Assembly: GCF_036541335.1 (NCBI RefSeq)
Contig: NZ_JAZHBO010000002.1
Coordinates: forward strand, 1 to 64,000
Length of the DNA: 64,000 nucleotides
DNA from: Aquilutibacter rugosus
Lineage (GTDB): Bacteria > Pseudomonadota > Gammaproteobacteria > Xanthomonadales > Xanthomonadaceae
Direction of reading: 5' to 3'
In this document: positions 1-13,194 of the stretch, piece by piece
Position numbering within the stretch: the stretch's first letter is position 1
Layout: each line of letters opens with the position of its first letter
Translations under genes and position numbers: made by a program
Notes under the pieces: model-generated
The model's database searches: none
Told to the model about the DNA's origin: nothing
What the model saw: only the letters and a program-made list of their open reading frames with translations

Positions 1-72
1 GGTCTGCGCTTCGCGATCCGCGAAGGCGGCCGTACCGTCGGCGCCGGCGTCGTGGCCAAGATCATCAAGTAA
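1..72 (+). CDS. tuf: Elongation factor Tu, C-terminal end (partial)
   Basis: The window opens inside a reading frame of 23 codons ending at TAA (70-72). Its residues, beginning GLRFAIREGG and ending GAGVVAKIIK, are the highly conserved last part of domain 3 of EF-Tu, the GTPase that carries aminoacyl-tRNA to the ribosome. The rest of the gene lies to the left. It is followed at once by an intrinsic terminator and an esterase gene, not by rpsJ (usual after tufA) or by tRNA-Trp and secE (usual after tufB), so which tuf copy this is cannot be told here. Confidence 0.93.
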   Translation, partial: GLRFAIREGGRTVGAGVVAKIIK

Positions 73-95
73 TCTTAGGCACCGCAAGCAACACC

Positions 96-128
96 AAAAA
101 GGGCCGCTCATTGAGCGGCCCTTTTTTT
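96..128 (+). terminator. Intrinsic terminator of tuf
   Basis: A 9 bp GC-rich stem (GGGCCGCTC at 101-109 with GAGCGGCCC at 113-121), a 3 nt loop, an upstream A run and seven T at 122-128. It lies 24 nt after the tuf stop and would end the tuf transcript before the esterase gene. Confidence 0.92.
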
Positions 129-161
129 GTGTGGTCAAACGGCAGAGGCTATGATCCGATC

Positions 162-1085
162 ATGTGGATTTCAACTATTTTGAGCGCATTGCTGGCAGCA
201 ACGCCGACTGCAGCAACTCCGGTAACTTCGACGCCGCTCAACGCAGTACAGGACAGGGCGCCCGCTATCGTTGGCCGGTTGGAGCGCTATTCCGATTTCC
301 CGTCCGAGTACGTCAGCGCGCGAAACGTGCAGGTGTGGTTGCCGCCTTCGTATGACGCGGACCGCACGCAACGCTATCCGGTGTTGTACATGCATGACGG
401 GCAAATGCTGTGGGATGCCACGACGACCTGGAATCATCAGAGTTGGGATGTAGATGATGTCATGACGCGCCTGATCCAAAGCGGTGAGATCCGCGAGGCC
501 ATTGTCGTGGGAATCGATAACTCGCCGCAGCGGTTTGCGGAGTACATGCCTCGCAAGGCGATCGCCGGTCCGGTTCGCGGGTTGCCCGATCAGCCGTTGA
601 TGAAGCCCGTGGACATTCAATCCGATGCCTACCTGCAATTTCTTGTGCGTGAGCTCAAACCGTTTGTCGATGGGCACTACCGCACGCGGCGCGGGGCAGC
701 GGATACGATGATCGCAGGATCGAGTATGGGGGGACTGATTTCGCTGTATGCGATGACCCAGTATCCCAAGGTGTTTGGCGGTGTCGCGGCCATCTCCACG
801 CACTGGCCGGCGGGTGAGGGGGCGATGGTGAACTATCTGGCGCGGCATCTGCCTTCGCCACGAGATCACAGAGTGTATTTCGATCACGGCACGGCGACCT
901 TGGACGCGCAATACGCCCCGTACCAGCAACGTACCGATGCCGTGATGCGTAATCGCGGTTATCGCTGCGGTGAAAACTGGCTATCGAAAACGTTCGATGG
1001 TGCCGACCATAGCGAGACGGCCTGGAATCAGCGGCTCGATGTGCCACTGCGTTTTCTTTTGGGTAAGCAATTAACGCGTTGTTGA
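162..1085 (+). CDS. Secreted alpha/beta-hydrolase, putative esterase (esterase D family)
   Basis: A 307-residue protein of the putative esterase (Fes/IroE/esterase D-like, PF00756-type) alpha/beta-hydrolase family. The ATG at 162 is chosen because it gives a signal peptide (MWISTILSALLAATPT) and because an upstream start at 111 would lie inside the tuf terminator. The nucleophile elbow is GSSMG with Ser188. Likely partners are Asp241 or Asp248 and His283 in GADHSE. The YMHDG stretch near residue 77 is typical of the oxyanion-side strand of this family. Family members hydrolyse ferric-siderophore esters, acyl esters or S-formylglutathione; the exported location argues against the last, but the substrate cannot be told. 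It stands alone between two terminators. Confidence 0.8.
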   Translation: MWISTILSALLAATPTAATPVTSTPLNAVQDRAPAIVGRLERYSDFPSEYVSARNVQVWLPPSYDADRTQRYPVLYMHDGQMLWDATTTWNHQSWDVDDVMTRLIQSGEIREAIVVGIDNSPQRFAEYMPRKAIAGPVRGLPDQPLMKPVDIQSDAYLQFLVRELKPFVDGHYRTRRGAADTMIAGSSMGGLISLYAMTQYPKVFGGVAAISTHWPAGEGAMVNYLARHLPSPRDHRVYFDHGTATLDAQYAPYQQRTDAVMRNRGYRCGENWLSKTFDGADHSETAWNQRLDVPLRFLLGKQLTRC

Positions 1086-1160
1086 TGTTCGAAGACCGTT
1101 CATGCCGTTGTGAGCATTCAATCGTGAACGCGCATTGGCCCTTGTCACGGTTTTCTCTGA

Positions 1161-1364
1161 ATCGGCGAGAACGCTAGATCACCACGCTCTGGCAGTTGCA
1201 AAGATATTGACGTCTACTCCGTCTCTGCCAAAGTCGAGGGCGAGTCCAATGCGGCCGCTGCAGCGGCGGTAGGCCTGGAGACGGCTGCGCAAGCGCAAAC
1301 TAAGAATGACCTCAAGGCTACGATCAAGAGCGAGAAGCCCAAGGCCAAGCGCAAGGGCCGCTAA
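1161..1364 (+). pseudogene. Remnant of an unidentified gene (3' end only)
   Basis: The 345 nt between the esterase and the sugar transporter contain an open frame from 1161 to TAA at 1362-1364 with no good start. From about 1203 it reads like genuine protein: DIDVYSVSAKVEGES, then Ala-rich, then a Lys/Arg tail ending KPKAKRKGR. The 13 codons before that look non-coding. This suggests the 3' end of a decayed gene whose 5' part is gone. I do not recognise the family. It runs into the terminator at 1394. It could instead be a short basic protein starting at a non-ATG codon. Confidence 0.35.
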
Positions 1365-1393
1365 CTTCCTAGCATCCCTATGTAACGCCGTTC

Positions 1394-1423
1394 AAAAAAA
1401 GCCCCGCATTTGCGGGGCTTTTT
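1394..1423. terminator. Bidirectional intrinsic terminator
   Basis: GCCCCGC (1401-1407) pairs with GCGGGGC (1412-1418) around a 4 nt loop. It is flanked by an A run on the left and a T run on the right, so it has a U tract on either strand. It ends the minus-strand sugar transporter gene 8 nt downstream of its stop and whatever enters from the left. Confidence 0.88.
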
Positions 1424-1430
1424 CCGGTCG

Positions 1431-2852
1431 TTACATATGTTCGAGTTCGACACCTTTGGTCTCGCGAACCCATCGCCAGACAAAAATGGCACTGAGTAGC
1501 GCAAAGAATGCATAGAGTCCGTAGGCAATTTGCAGACCGGCGGCTGCCAGTACCGGGAATGTCATGGTCACGAAGAAATTTGCCAGCCACTGAGCCGCTG
1601 CCGCCGCCGAGAGGGCAATGGCGCGAAGGCGGTTGGGAAACATCTCTCCCAGCAGGACCCACACCACGGGACCCCAGCTCACGCCGAAGAAGATGACAAA
1701 GGCATTGGCAGCAAACAGAGCGACCGTGCCAAGTGATCCGGGCAAGGTCAGGTTGGAGCCGCTGCCGGTAGCTTGCGAGAAGCAGTACGCCATGATTGCC
1801 AGGGTAATTGCCATGCCGATCGAGCCCGTCAGCAGCAAGGGCTTACGGCCAATGCGATCGACCAGTGCAATCGCGACCAAGGTCACAGCAATGTTGATGA
1901 TCGAGGTCAGCACCGTCAGTTGCAGCGCATTTTCTTCGGTGAATCCGACCGATCGCCACAGCATGGCCGAGTAATAGAAGATCACGTTGATGCCGACAAA
2001 CTGCTGAAATACCGACACAAAAATGCCGATCCAGACGATGGGCATGAGTTTGCCGCCTTGGAACAGGTCCTGTAACGACTGGCGGCGATCCCCACTTAGG
2101 GTGGAGCGGATTGAATCAATCAGTTGCGACTGCTGCGCAGGTGCCAATCCCTGTGTACGACTTAGAACGGCTGCTGCCTCGGCTTCGCGTCCGCGACCGA
2201 CCAGATAGCGCGGCGACTCCGGCAGTGTCAATGCCAGGCCGCCGTACAACATGGACGGCACTAACATGCTGAGGAACATCCAACGCCAGGCTTCGATGCC
2301 GCCCCAAGAAGGCATGGCTGCACCACCGGCTGCATGTGCAGCCCAGTAATCGAACAGCAGCGCGGCAAAGATGCCGGTCACGATCGCCAACTGCTGCAGA
2401 CTGCCGAGTCGTCCGCGACTGGCCGCCGGTGCGATTTCCGCAATGTAGGCGGGCGCAATCACCGAGGCCATGCCGACACCCACGCCGCCGATTACTCGCC
2501 AGAAAATCAGATCCCATACCGAGAATGCAAAGGCCGAACCGACCGATGCAGCACTGAACATTAGGGCCGCAACCAGCATGGCGCGCACACGGCCGAAGCG
2601 ATCGGCGATACGGCCCGCACACCACGCGCCAACCATGGCGCCCAGCAGCGCCGAGGCCACTGCAAAGCCGAGCAGGCCATCGCCTAGCTGGAATTTTCCG
2701 CGAAGCGCATCAACGGTGCCGTTGATTACGGCGCTATCGTAGCCGAACAGAAATCCGCCCAGCGCGGCAATACCGGCGATGCCAAGGACTCGTCCACGTC
2801 CTTGCGGAACCCCGGAATCAACAGTAACGGGTGGAGGGGTGAACTGAGCCAT
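1431..2852 (-). CDS. MFS sugar transporter (sugar porter family)
   Basis: A 473-residue inner-membrane transporter of the major facilitator superfamily, sugar porter group (XylE/GalP/GLUT type), expected to have 12 membrane segments and usually to work as a sugar-proton symporter. Signatures in order: FGYDSAVINGT in TM1, GRIADRFGRV after TM2, the PESPRYLVGRGR motif after TM6, the QQFVGINVIFYYS motif of TM7, VDRIGRKPLL after TM8 and the WVLLGEMFPNRLRA stretch near TM10. The QQFVGIN sequence forms part of the hexose site in XylE. It lies 25 nt downstream of the sensor kinase on the same strand, so it may be co-transcribed with the two-component genes. The substrate, probably a hexose or pentose, is not determined. 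Confidence 0.88.
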   Translation of the reverse strand: MAQFTPPPVTVDSGVPQGRGRVLGIAGIAALGGFLFGYDSAVINGTVDALRGKFQLGDGLLGFAVASALLGAMVGAWCAGRIADRFGRVRAMLVAALMFSAASVGSAFAFSVWDLIFWRVIGGVGVGMASVIAPAYIAEIAPAASRGRLGSLQQLAIVTGIFAALLFDYWAAHAAGGAAMPSWGGIEAWRWMFLSMLVPSMLYGGLALTLPESPRYLVGRGREAEAAAVLSRTQGLAPAQQSQLIDSIRSTLSGDRRQSLQDLFQGGKLMPIVWIGIFVSVFQQFVGINVIFYYSAMLWRSVGFTEENALQLTVLTSIINIAVTLVAIALVDRIGRKPLLLTGSIGMAITLAIMAYCFSQATGSGSNLTLPGSLGTVALFAANAFVIFFGVSWGPVVWVLLGEMFPNRLRAIALSAAAAAQWLANFFVTMTFPVLAAAGLQIAYGLYAFFALLSAIFVWRWVRETKGVELEHM

Positions 2853-2877
2853 TGATCGGATCCGGAATGTGAAGCAG

Positions 2878-4164
2878 TTAGGCTAACCCAATTGGCGCCG
2901 ACTGTGGAAATTGAACCCGCGCCTGGGTTCGTCCTGCGGCCACTTCGGAATAATCGAGCCGCCAGCCCATGTGCTCGACGATGCGAGAGAGCAGTTGCAT
3001 GCCGATACCGGCTGAATGCATGGAGTCACCGCGCAGGACGCGGCGATACAGCTCGCTGACCTCCTGCGCACTCATGGTGCTGCCCGGATCGGTAACAGTC
3101 AGCGTGCCGTCGCGATCCCAATGCACCTCGATAGTGCCGTGATCGCTATTTTCAATCGCGTTTCGCAGCAGATTGGCCACAATGACCTCGACTAGAACCG
3201 GCGGAGCCAGCAGGTTGCCCTGATTCCCGCCGCTCTGCACGATCTGCAGCTGCTTGTGCTGCAGCAAGGCCTGATGCAGCTGAATCTGCTTCTGGGCGAT
3301 GGCCACCGGGTCCACCTGACTCGACTGCTTCTGCAGGCGTTCCGGGTTGCGTGCCAGTAACAGCAGGATTTCCAGTAGCGATTGCAGATCCTGAGTGGTT
3401 CGGCGGGCGCGTTGCAGACGGGGCACCTCGCGATGATCACGCTGTGCCTCATCCTGCATCAGCTCGAGTTCGTTACTCAGCACGGCGACCGGCGTACGCA
3501 ATTCGTGACTGGCCATCTCGACAAAGGCTCGCTCGCGTCTCACGTAATCGCCGATGCGACCGGAATATCCGTTGACAGCGCCGGCTAGCGTCCTGACCTC
3601 GTGCGTTGCGTCGGCCGGGGGCACCAGGCGAACGTCGGAGACCTCCGGATCCAGCAGGCTGATTTCCCGCACGACGTCGCTCAAGGGTCGAAGGGCGCGC
3701 TTGAGACTCCAGGCTCCCAACAGGCCAGCCAACACCATCGTTGCGACAATCACACTAAGGACTTGGGTGACCAGTACGTGCTCTTTCTTTTCTATGGAGC
3801 TTGCATCTACTGCGACCGCACGACGATGCCCGTCTCGCGTAGTGGTGAGCAATACGGCATACACCTTGCCGTTCAAAAGGATGTCGTCATGAAGTCCGTC
3901 TGAAAGTCCGGAAAATTCGACAGGTATCGAAGAGGTCGAATTGTCGAAACGGCGGATTGGCGAGACTATTTTCGTCGAGTCGACTTGGTCCGATCCGTCC
4001 CATGCGGTCATCGCGTTGGTCAGAATGGCACGCCATCCAAATTTCTCCGCACGTTCATTGGAGATCACAGTAAAAGCACTCAGTACCAGAGTCAGTACGA
4101 CCAGATACAGCACCATCGCCGTAATCATACGGCGCGGTAGGGTGTCGCCTAGCAGCGGTCTCAT
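2878..4164 (-). CDS. Sensor histidine kinase (PmrB/QseC-like)
   Basis: A 428-residue membrane kinase. TM1 is at about 13-34, a roughly 95-residue periplasmic sensor follows, and TM2 at about 128-152 leads into a HAMP-like linker. The phosphoacceptor is His220 in MASHELRTP. The ATPase domain has an N box (NLLRNAIENS, about 330-340), a G1 box reading VTDPGSTMS (Asp359) and a G2 box GIGMQL near 386. G1 is unusual in having DPGST where DxGxG is common. The ATGA overlap with the regulator upstream indicates translational coupling. The neighbourhood (PAP2 and EptA divergent) suggests it senses envelope damage, cationic peptides or metals; that is inference. Confidence 0.88.
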   Translation of the reverse strand: MRPLLGDTLPRRMITAMVLYLVVLTLVLSAFTVISNERAEKFGWRAILTNAMTAWDGSDQVDSTKIVSPIRRFDNSTSSIPVEFSGLSDGLHDDILLNGKVYAVLLTTTRDGHRRAVAVDASSIEKKEHVLVTQVLSVIVATMVLAGLLGAWSLKRALRPLSDVVREISLLDPEVSDVRLVPPADATHEVRTLAGAVNGYSGRIGDYVRRERAFVEMASHELRTPVAVLSNELELMQDEAQRDHREVPRLQRARRTTQDLQSLLEILLLLARNPERLQKQSSQVDPVAIAQKQIQLHQALLQHKQLQIVQSGGNQGNLLAPPVLVEVIVANLLRNAIENSDHGTIEVHWDRDGTLTVTDPGSTMSAQEVSELYRRVLRGDSMHSAGIGMQLLSRIVEHMGWRLDYSEVAAGRTQARVQFPQSAPIGLA

Positions 4165-4841
4165 GGCTTCATCCGCTCGTCTGCAAGCCGATACCCGACC
4201 CGCGGCAAGGTATGCAGCAGTTTGGTTTCAAATGGCCCGTCAATGACCTTGCGCAGATCATAGATGTGAGCGCGAAGGCGATCGGCATCCGGCGGATCCT
4301 CGCCCCAAAGACTGCGTTCGAGCTGCTCACGCGTGACGGTGTCGGGACTGGCGCGCATTAAGACCTCAAGTAGCCTGCGGCAGGCCGGATACAAGTGAAG
4401 CTTCTTACCACTGCGAACGATACGCTGAGTGCCAAGATCATACTGCAGATCAGCGATCTGTAATTGACGTGATTCCACCGGCTTGCGACTCATGAGCGCC
4501 TCAAGGCGCACTTCGAGCTCGGCCAATGCAAAAGGTTTGGTGAGATAGTCCTGGACACCGGTGCGGAACGCAGCCACCTTGTCGTCAATGTCATCGCGAG
4601 CTGTGAGCATCAGTACCGGTACCGGTCCGCCGCGCTCACGGTACGTGTGCAACAGGTCCAAGCCCTCGAGGCGAGGCAGGTTCCAATCCAGAATGATGGC
4701 GTCATAGGACTGTGTTTCGGCGAGTTCCAGTCCGGTGCGACCGTCGGGCGCAGTGTCCAGGATGTAGCCCCGTGGTTCCAGGTAATTGAATATCGAAAGG
4801 ACCAGATCGCGATGGTCTTCGATCACCAATATGCGTCTCAT
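4161..4841 (-). CDS. OmpR-family response regulator (PmrA-like)
   Basis: A 226-residue regulator with an N-terminal receiver domain (acidic pair E8-D9, phosphoacceptor Asp52 in ILDWNLPR, the TARD switch, K in YLTKPF) and a C-terminal winged-helix DNA-binding domain ending VGYRLADERMKP. The ATG at 4841 is preferred over longer in-frame starts because receiver domains begin at MRRILVIEDH. The upstream extension would run into the promoter and direct repeats at 4849-4867. It is partner of the kinase that overlaps it. It probably controls its own operon and the divergent PAP2-eptA pair. Confidence 0.9.
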   Translation of the reverse strand: MRRILVIEDHRDLVLSIFNYLEPRGYILDTAPDGRTGLELAETQSYDAIILDWNLPRLEGLDLLHTYRERGGPVPVLMLTARDDIDDKVAAFRTGVQDYLTKPFALAELEVRLEALMSRKPVESRQLQIADLQYDLGTQRIVRSGKKLHLYPACRRLLEVLMRASPDTVTREQLERSLWGEDPPDADRLRAHIYDLRKVIDGPFETKLLHTLPRVGYRLADERMKP

Positions 4842-4848
4842 GGCGCCA

Positions 4849-4867
4849 TTCTGACAGGTTTCTGACA
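4849..4867. promoter_or_regulatory. Direct-repeat operator, probable response-regulator binding site
   Basis: TTCTGACA occurs twice, at 4849-4856 and 4860-4867, an 11 nt period. Two copies one helical turn apart are the typical recognition pattern of OmpR/PhoB-type regulators. The site lies in the 49 nt between the divergent regulator and PAP2 genes, so one site could serve both directions. Binding is inferred, not shown. Confidence 0.6.
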
Positions 4868-4890
4868 AATCGCACTGCACCATCGGGTCT

Positions 4891-5634
4891 ATGAGAAGCG
4901 TAGCATTTACCCCATCTGTCCGATCCGAACCCATAGAGCTGCACTACGTGCTTCCATCGGCGGTGTTTGCAGTGCTGTTTCTGGTGCTGACCTATGGTGG
5001 CGTTGATCATGCCGTGGCGCACCGGCTATTCGAGCTCGAAGGCGGTCGCTGGGCACTTCGCGATGCGCCACTGCTGACGCAAGGGTTCCACAGAATCGGT
5101 AAGAACATTTCCACTGTGGCGTGGCTGTTTGCGTTGGCGGCATGGGGGTGGGCGTTTATGACGCGCAAACATTCAGACCTTCGTGCTGCATGGGAGCGGG
5201 CGCTGCGACTGATTGTCATTAGCGTTGGTCTGTCCACTGCGCTAGTGGCAACGACGAAAGGCATCTCGCACATGGATTGCCCATGGGATCTGCTGGGATT
5301 CGGCGGCAGCAAAATATATGCTCCTTTATTCGAAATTGATCGTTTCAATTCGGAACCGGGGCGCTGCTTTCCGGCAGGACAGGCCAGTGCCGGATATGCA
5401 TGGATCAGTCTGTATTTCGCAGCACTATTGGTTCGTCCAAAGTGGCGATTCCGTGGCCTGGCCATCGGTCTGATCTACGGAATAATTCTGGGCATCGCGC
5501 AGCAACTGCGTGGCGCTCACTTCCTGTCGCACGATCTCGCCACGCTCTGGATTTGCTGGATTGTCGGTGCCCTGGTTTATGATGCGATCCTAGGGTGTTC
5601 GAATCCGACTGCTGCAGAAACAGGGGCTATCTGA
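4891..5634 (+). CDS. PAP2-family membrane protein with altered active-site motifs
   Basis: A 247-residue protein with about six hydrophobic segments, resembling the lipid phosphatase/phosphotransferase PAP2 proteins encoded beside EptA/MCR genes. Motif 1 is KGISHMDCP (Lys123 to Pro131), with Cys130 where the classical K-x6-RP motif has Arg. Motif 2 is FPAGQAS (160-166), with Ala162 and Gln164 in place of the Ser and His of PSGH. Motif 3 is RGAHFLSHD (207-215), with His210 or His214 as the candidate nucleophile. Losing the motif-2 histidine may reduce or change activity. Family members act on undecaprenyl pyrophosphate, phosphatidate or lipid A phosphates. Only one nucleotide separates it from eptA, so the two are surely co-transcribed. 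Confidence 0.8.
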   Translation: MRSVAFTPSVRSEPIELHYVLPSAVFAVLFLVLTYGGVDHAVAHRLFELEGGRWALRDAPLLTQGFHRIGKNISTVAWLFALAAWGWAFMTRKHSDLRAAWERALRLIVISVGLSTALVATTKGISHMDCPWDLLGFGGSKIYAPLFEIDRFNSEPGRCFPAGQASAGYAWISLYFAALLVRPKWRFRGLAIGLIYGIILGIAQQLRGAHFLSHDLATLWICWIVGALVYDAILGCSNPTAAETGAI

Positions 5635-5635
5635 A

Positions 5636-10498
<4,863 letters not shown>

Positions 10499-10500
10499 GT

Positions 10501-11229
10501 TTAAAAATCTCCAAAATGTGCTTGTAGCGCGGCGATGGCCGCGATGCCCGCGGTCTCTGTGCGCAGGATGCGTGGGCCCAGGCGCAGCCCGCTAAAACCG
10601 GCGGCTTCGAGCTGAGACAGATCGCGCTCGCTCCAGCCGCCTTCGGGTCCAATCGCAATCGCAATGGCCACGGCTGCGTTCTGCAGTTTCAAGGTGCGCA
10701 GGTCGGCGCCGGCGGTGGGTTCCAGCAGCAGACAAACCGGTGCATCTATCGGCATGCTGACCAGATCGCAAGGTGGCGCAACGGTAGGGACGGTTGCACG
10801 CCCCGATTGCTCGCAGGCACTGATCACGACTTGGCGCCAATGTTCATGACGCTTGCGGGCGCGCTCGCCGTCGAGTTTTACTTCGCCGCGTTGTGAATGC
10901 ACGGGCACGATTTGCGCCACCCCGAGTTCCGTCGCCTTTTGCAGGATCCAGTCCATTTTGTCGCCGCGGGCAATGCCCTGAATCAAGGTGATGCGCAGCG
11001 GCGATTCATTGGTCCGGACCTGTGCCGATTCGACGACGGCGGTACCGGCCTTCTTGCCGATTTCCGCAAGCCTTGCGGTGTAGTCATTGCCGTCGCCATT
11101 AAACAGCACGCAGGTGTCGCCGGGCTGCAGCCGCAGAACGCGCCCCAGATGCGCTGCGGCATCATCGGGCAGCTGCACGGAGACACCGGCCTGCAAGGGC
11201 AGATCGACAAAGGTTCGCGTCACTCTCAT
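10501..11229 (-). CDS. rsmE: 16S rRNA (uracil(1498)-N3)-methyltransferase
   Basis: A 242-residue SPOUT-class methyltransferase modifying U1498 in the decoding region of 16S rRNA. An N-terminal PUA-like part (MRVTRTFVDLP, HLGRVLRLQPGD) precedes the knotted SAM-binding domain with IAIGPEGGWSERDL and LRLGPRILRTETA, both hallmarks of RsmE. ATG at 11229 is preferred because it overlaps the bioA stop as ATGA. An in-frame ATG three codons earlier is possible. Confidence 0.95.
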   Translation of the reverse strand: MRVTRTFVDLPLQAGVSVQLPDDAAAHLGRVLRLQPGDTCVLFNGDGNDYTARLAEIGKKAGTAVVESAQVRTNESPLRITLIQGIARGDKMDWILQKATELGVAQIVPVHSQRGEVKLDGERARKRHEHWRQVVISACEQSGRATVPTVAPPCDLVSMPIDAPVCLLLEPTAGADLRTLKLQNAAVAIAIAIGPEGGWSERDLSQLEAAGFSGLRLGPRILRTETAGIAAIAALQAHFGDF

Positions 11230-12596
11230 TGCGGCCATTCTCCATGTTGCGCCAGCTCGGCGATAGCCCCTTGCGTCACTGTGGCCAGTTTCTCGATGTC
11301 GCCCTGATCCACACAGTAGGGCGGCATCCAGTACAGAACATTACCCAAGGGCCGCAACAGTACACCGTGCTCCAGCGCGTAGCGATAGGCCCGTAGTCCG
11401 GCTCGGGCGGGGTCGGCGTATTCGCTGTTCGGCGTGCCGTCGGGGCTCAGTTCAAAGGCCACGATCATGCCGGTCTGGCGGCGCTCGCAAACGATCCCAT
11501 GACCATCTAGCGTGTTCGCTGCATTGGCCAACCATTGAGTCCGTTCCCGATTGGTTTCGATGATGGCGTCGTCCTTGAGAATACGCAGTGTCTGTAACGC
11601 CGCAGCACAGGCCAGGGCGTTGCCGGTATAGCTGTGCGAATGCAGGAACGCACGCTCGCGGCTGCGATCGAGGAAGCCGTCGTACACCGATTGCGTTGTT
11701 ATAACGGCAGCCAGGGGCAATGTGCCGCCGGTCAGGCCTTTAGACAGGCACAGAAAGTCGGGTTGGATAGCAGCTTGCTCGCACGCAAACAGCGTACCGG
11801 TGCGGCCAAAGCCGACCGCAATCTCATCGGCAATGAGAAACACGCCGTACTGATCGCAAAGAGCGCGCGCACCCTTAAGGTAATCAGGGCTGTGCATGCG
11901 CATGCCGCCGGCACATTGCACCAGTGGCTCCAGAATGACAGCGCAAACGGTCTCGCCACATTGCTCCAATGTGCGTCGCAGGTCGTCTAAAGCCATCGTG
12001 CTCGCAATTTTCGGGTCGGTGCCAAACGCATCCGGCGAGCGTACGAATAGGGGCTCTGCGAGCAGCGGCGCGTACACGCGCCGATACAGCGGTACATCGC
12101 CTACAGCCAACGCGCCCAAGGTCTCGCCGTGATAACCGTTGTGCAGACTGACAAAGCGGGTACGTAGCTGGTCGCCGCGATTGCGGAACCAGTGGAAGGC
12201 CATCTTAAGGGCCACCTCGATGCCGGCCGAACCGTTATCGGCGTAGAACACTTTGGCTAATGGCTCACGATCCGGGTCGCGGGGTGCCAGTTGCAACAGC
12301 TGCTCGGCGAGCTCTACGGCCGGTTCATGCGAGGCGCCGGCCAGGATAACCTGCGAAAGTTTTTTGGCCTGTCGCGCGACAGCCTCGGCAATGCGTGGTT
12401 CCGCATGGCCAAACAAATTGACCCACCAGCTCGACACGGCATCGAGATAGCGCTTGCCGGAATGGTCCACAAGGTAAGCGCCATGGCCGGACGCAATGGT
12501 CAGCAAGGGAAGCGGATCCGGGTGCTCGGCCATTTGGGTGCACGGGTGCCACAGCACCTGCAAGTCGCGGCGGCGCCACTGGTCGTCTGCTATCAT
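11226..12596 (-). CDS. bioA: Adenosylmethionine-8-amino-7-oxononanoate aminotransferase
   Basis: A 456-residue class III PLP aminotransferase converting KAPA to DAPA in biotin synthesis with SAM as amino donor. Typical blocks: LWHPCTQM near the N terminus, SSWWVNLFGHAEPRI (SWW is characteristic of BioA), FYADNGSAGIEVALKMAFHW, LHNGYHGETLGAL, IADEIAVGFGRTG and the PLP lysine in CLSKGLTGGTLPLAAV. It is the first gene of the operon with rsmE and gshB, divergent from nudE across a 36 nt gap. The rest of the bio pathway is not in the window. Confidence 0.95.
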   Translation of the reverse strand: MIADDQWRRRDLQVLWHPCTQMAEHPDPLPLLTIASGHGAYLVDHSGKRYLDAVSSWWVNLFGHAEPRIAEAVARQAKKLSQVILAGASHEPAVELAEQLLQLAPRDPDREPLAKVFYADNGSAGIEVALKMAFHWFRNRGDQLRTRFVSLHNGYHGETLGALAVGDVPLYRRVYAPLLAEPLFVRSPDAFGTDPKIASTMALDDLRRTLEQCGETVCAVILEPLVQCAGGMRMHSPDYLKGARALCDQYGVFLIADEIAVGFGRTGTLFACEQAAIQPDFLCLSKGLTGGTLPLAAVITTQSVYDGFLDRSRERAFLHSHSYTGNALACAAALQTLRILKDDAIIETNRERTQWLANAANTLDGHGIVCERRQTGMIVAFELSPDGTPNSEYADPARAGLRAYRYALEHGVLLRPLGNVLYWMPPYCVDQGDIEKLATVTQGAIAELAQHGEWPQ

Positions 12597-12632
12597 GACT
12601 CGGAATCGACAGGGTTCATCGTTCCATTATCC

Positions 12633-13181
12633 ATGACGCGACGCTATCCGATCATCCACGCTCGCCGCCCCATCCTAGGGCAGCCGCCGCATGGCGAGGA
12701 GATTGATCTCGAATTCTCCAATGGCGAGGCACGCACCTATCGCCGCATGCTTCAGCCCGGCCATGGCGCTGTGTATGTCGTGGCCCTGCCGGATCCCGAG
12801 CACGTGTATCTGATCCGCGAGTATTCCTGCGGCATGGAGCACTATGAGCTGGGCCCCGTTAAAGGCCGCATCGATCCGGGTGAAACCCCGGTTGAAACGG
12901 CCAATCGCGAACTGCGTGAGGAAATCGGTTTTGGTGCCCGTCGTCTCGATCACGTTCGCAGCATCAGCCTCAATCCTAATTACATGACGCATGCGGCGGA
13001 GCTGGTGATCGCACGCGATCTGTATCCGGAAACGCTCGAAGGCGATGAGCCCGAATCGCTGGAGCTGGTGAGCTGGCGACTCGACGATCTCGAATCGCTG
13101 CTATTGCGGCCCGACATGACCGACGGCCGCTCGTTTGCGGCGTTGTTTATCGCGCGGCAATGGCTGCGCGAATTCGGTTGA
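12633..13181 (+). CDS. nudE: Nudix hydrolase, ADP-compounds (NudE-type)
   Basis: A 182-residue Nudix hydrolase. The Nudix box runs from GRIDPGETPVETANREL into REEIGFGA, with the REEIGF core binding Mg2+. The SLNPNYMTHAAELVIARDLYPE segment is typical of NudE, which cleaves ADP-ribose, NADH and Ap3A-type substrates. ATG at 12633 is chosen because the protein then begins MTRRYPIIHARRPI; the longer frame is antisense to bioA. It is followed after 13 nt by cysQ, so nudE-cysQ-mazG forms an operon of housecleaning hydrolases, a grouping known in gammaproteobacteria. Confidence 0.9.
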   Translation: MTRRYPIIHARRPILGQPPHGEEIDLEFSNGEARTYRRMLQPGHGAVYVVALPDPEHVYLIREYSCGMEHYELGPVKGRIDPGETPVETANRELREEIGFGARRLDHVRSISLNPNYMTHAAELVIARDLYPETLEGDEPESLELVSWRLDDLESLLLRPDMTDGRSFAALFIARQWLREFG

Positions 13182-13194
13182 ACCGCATACTTAA

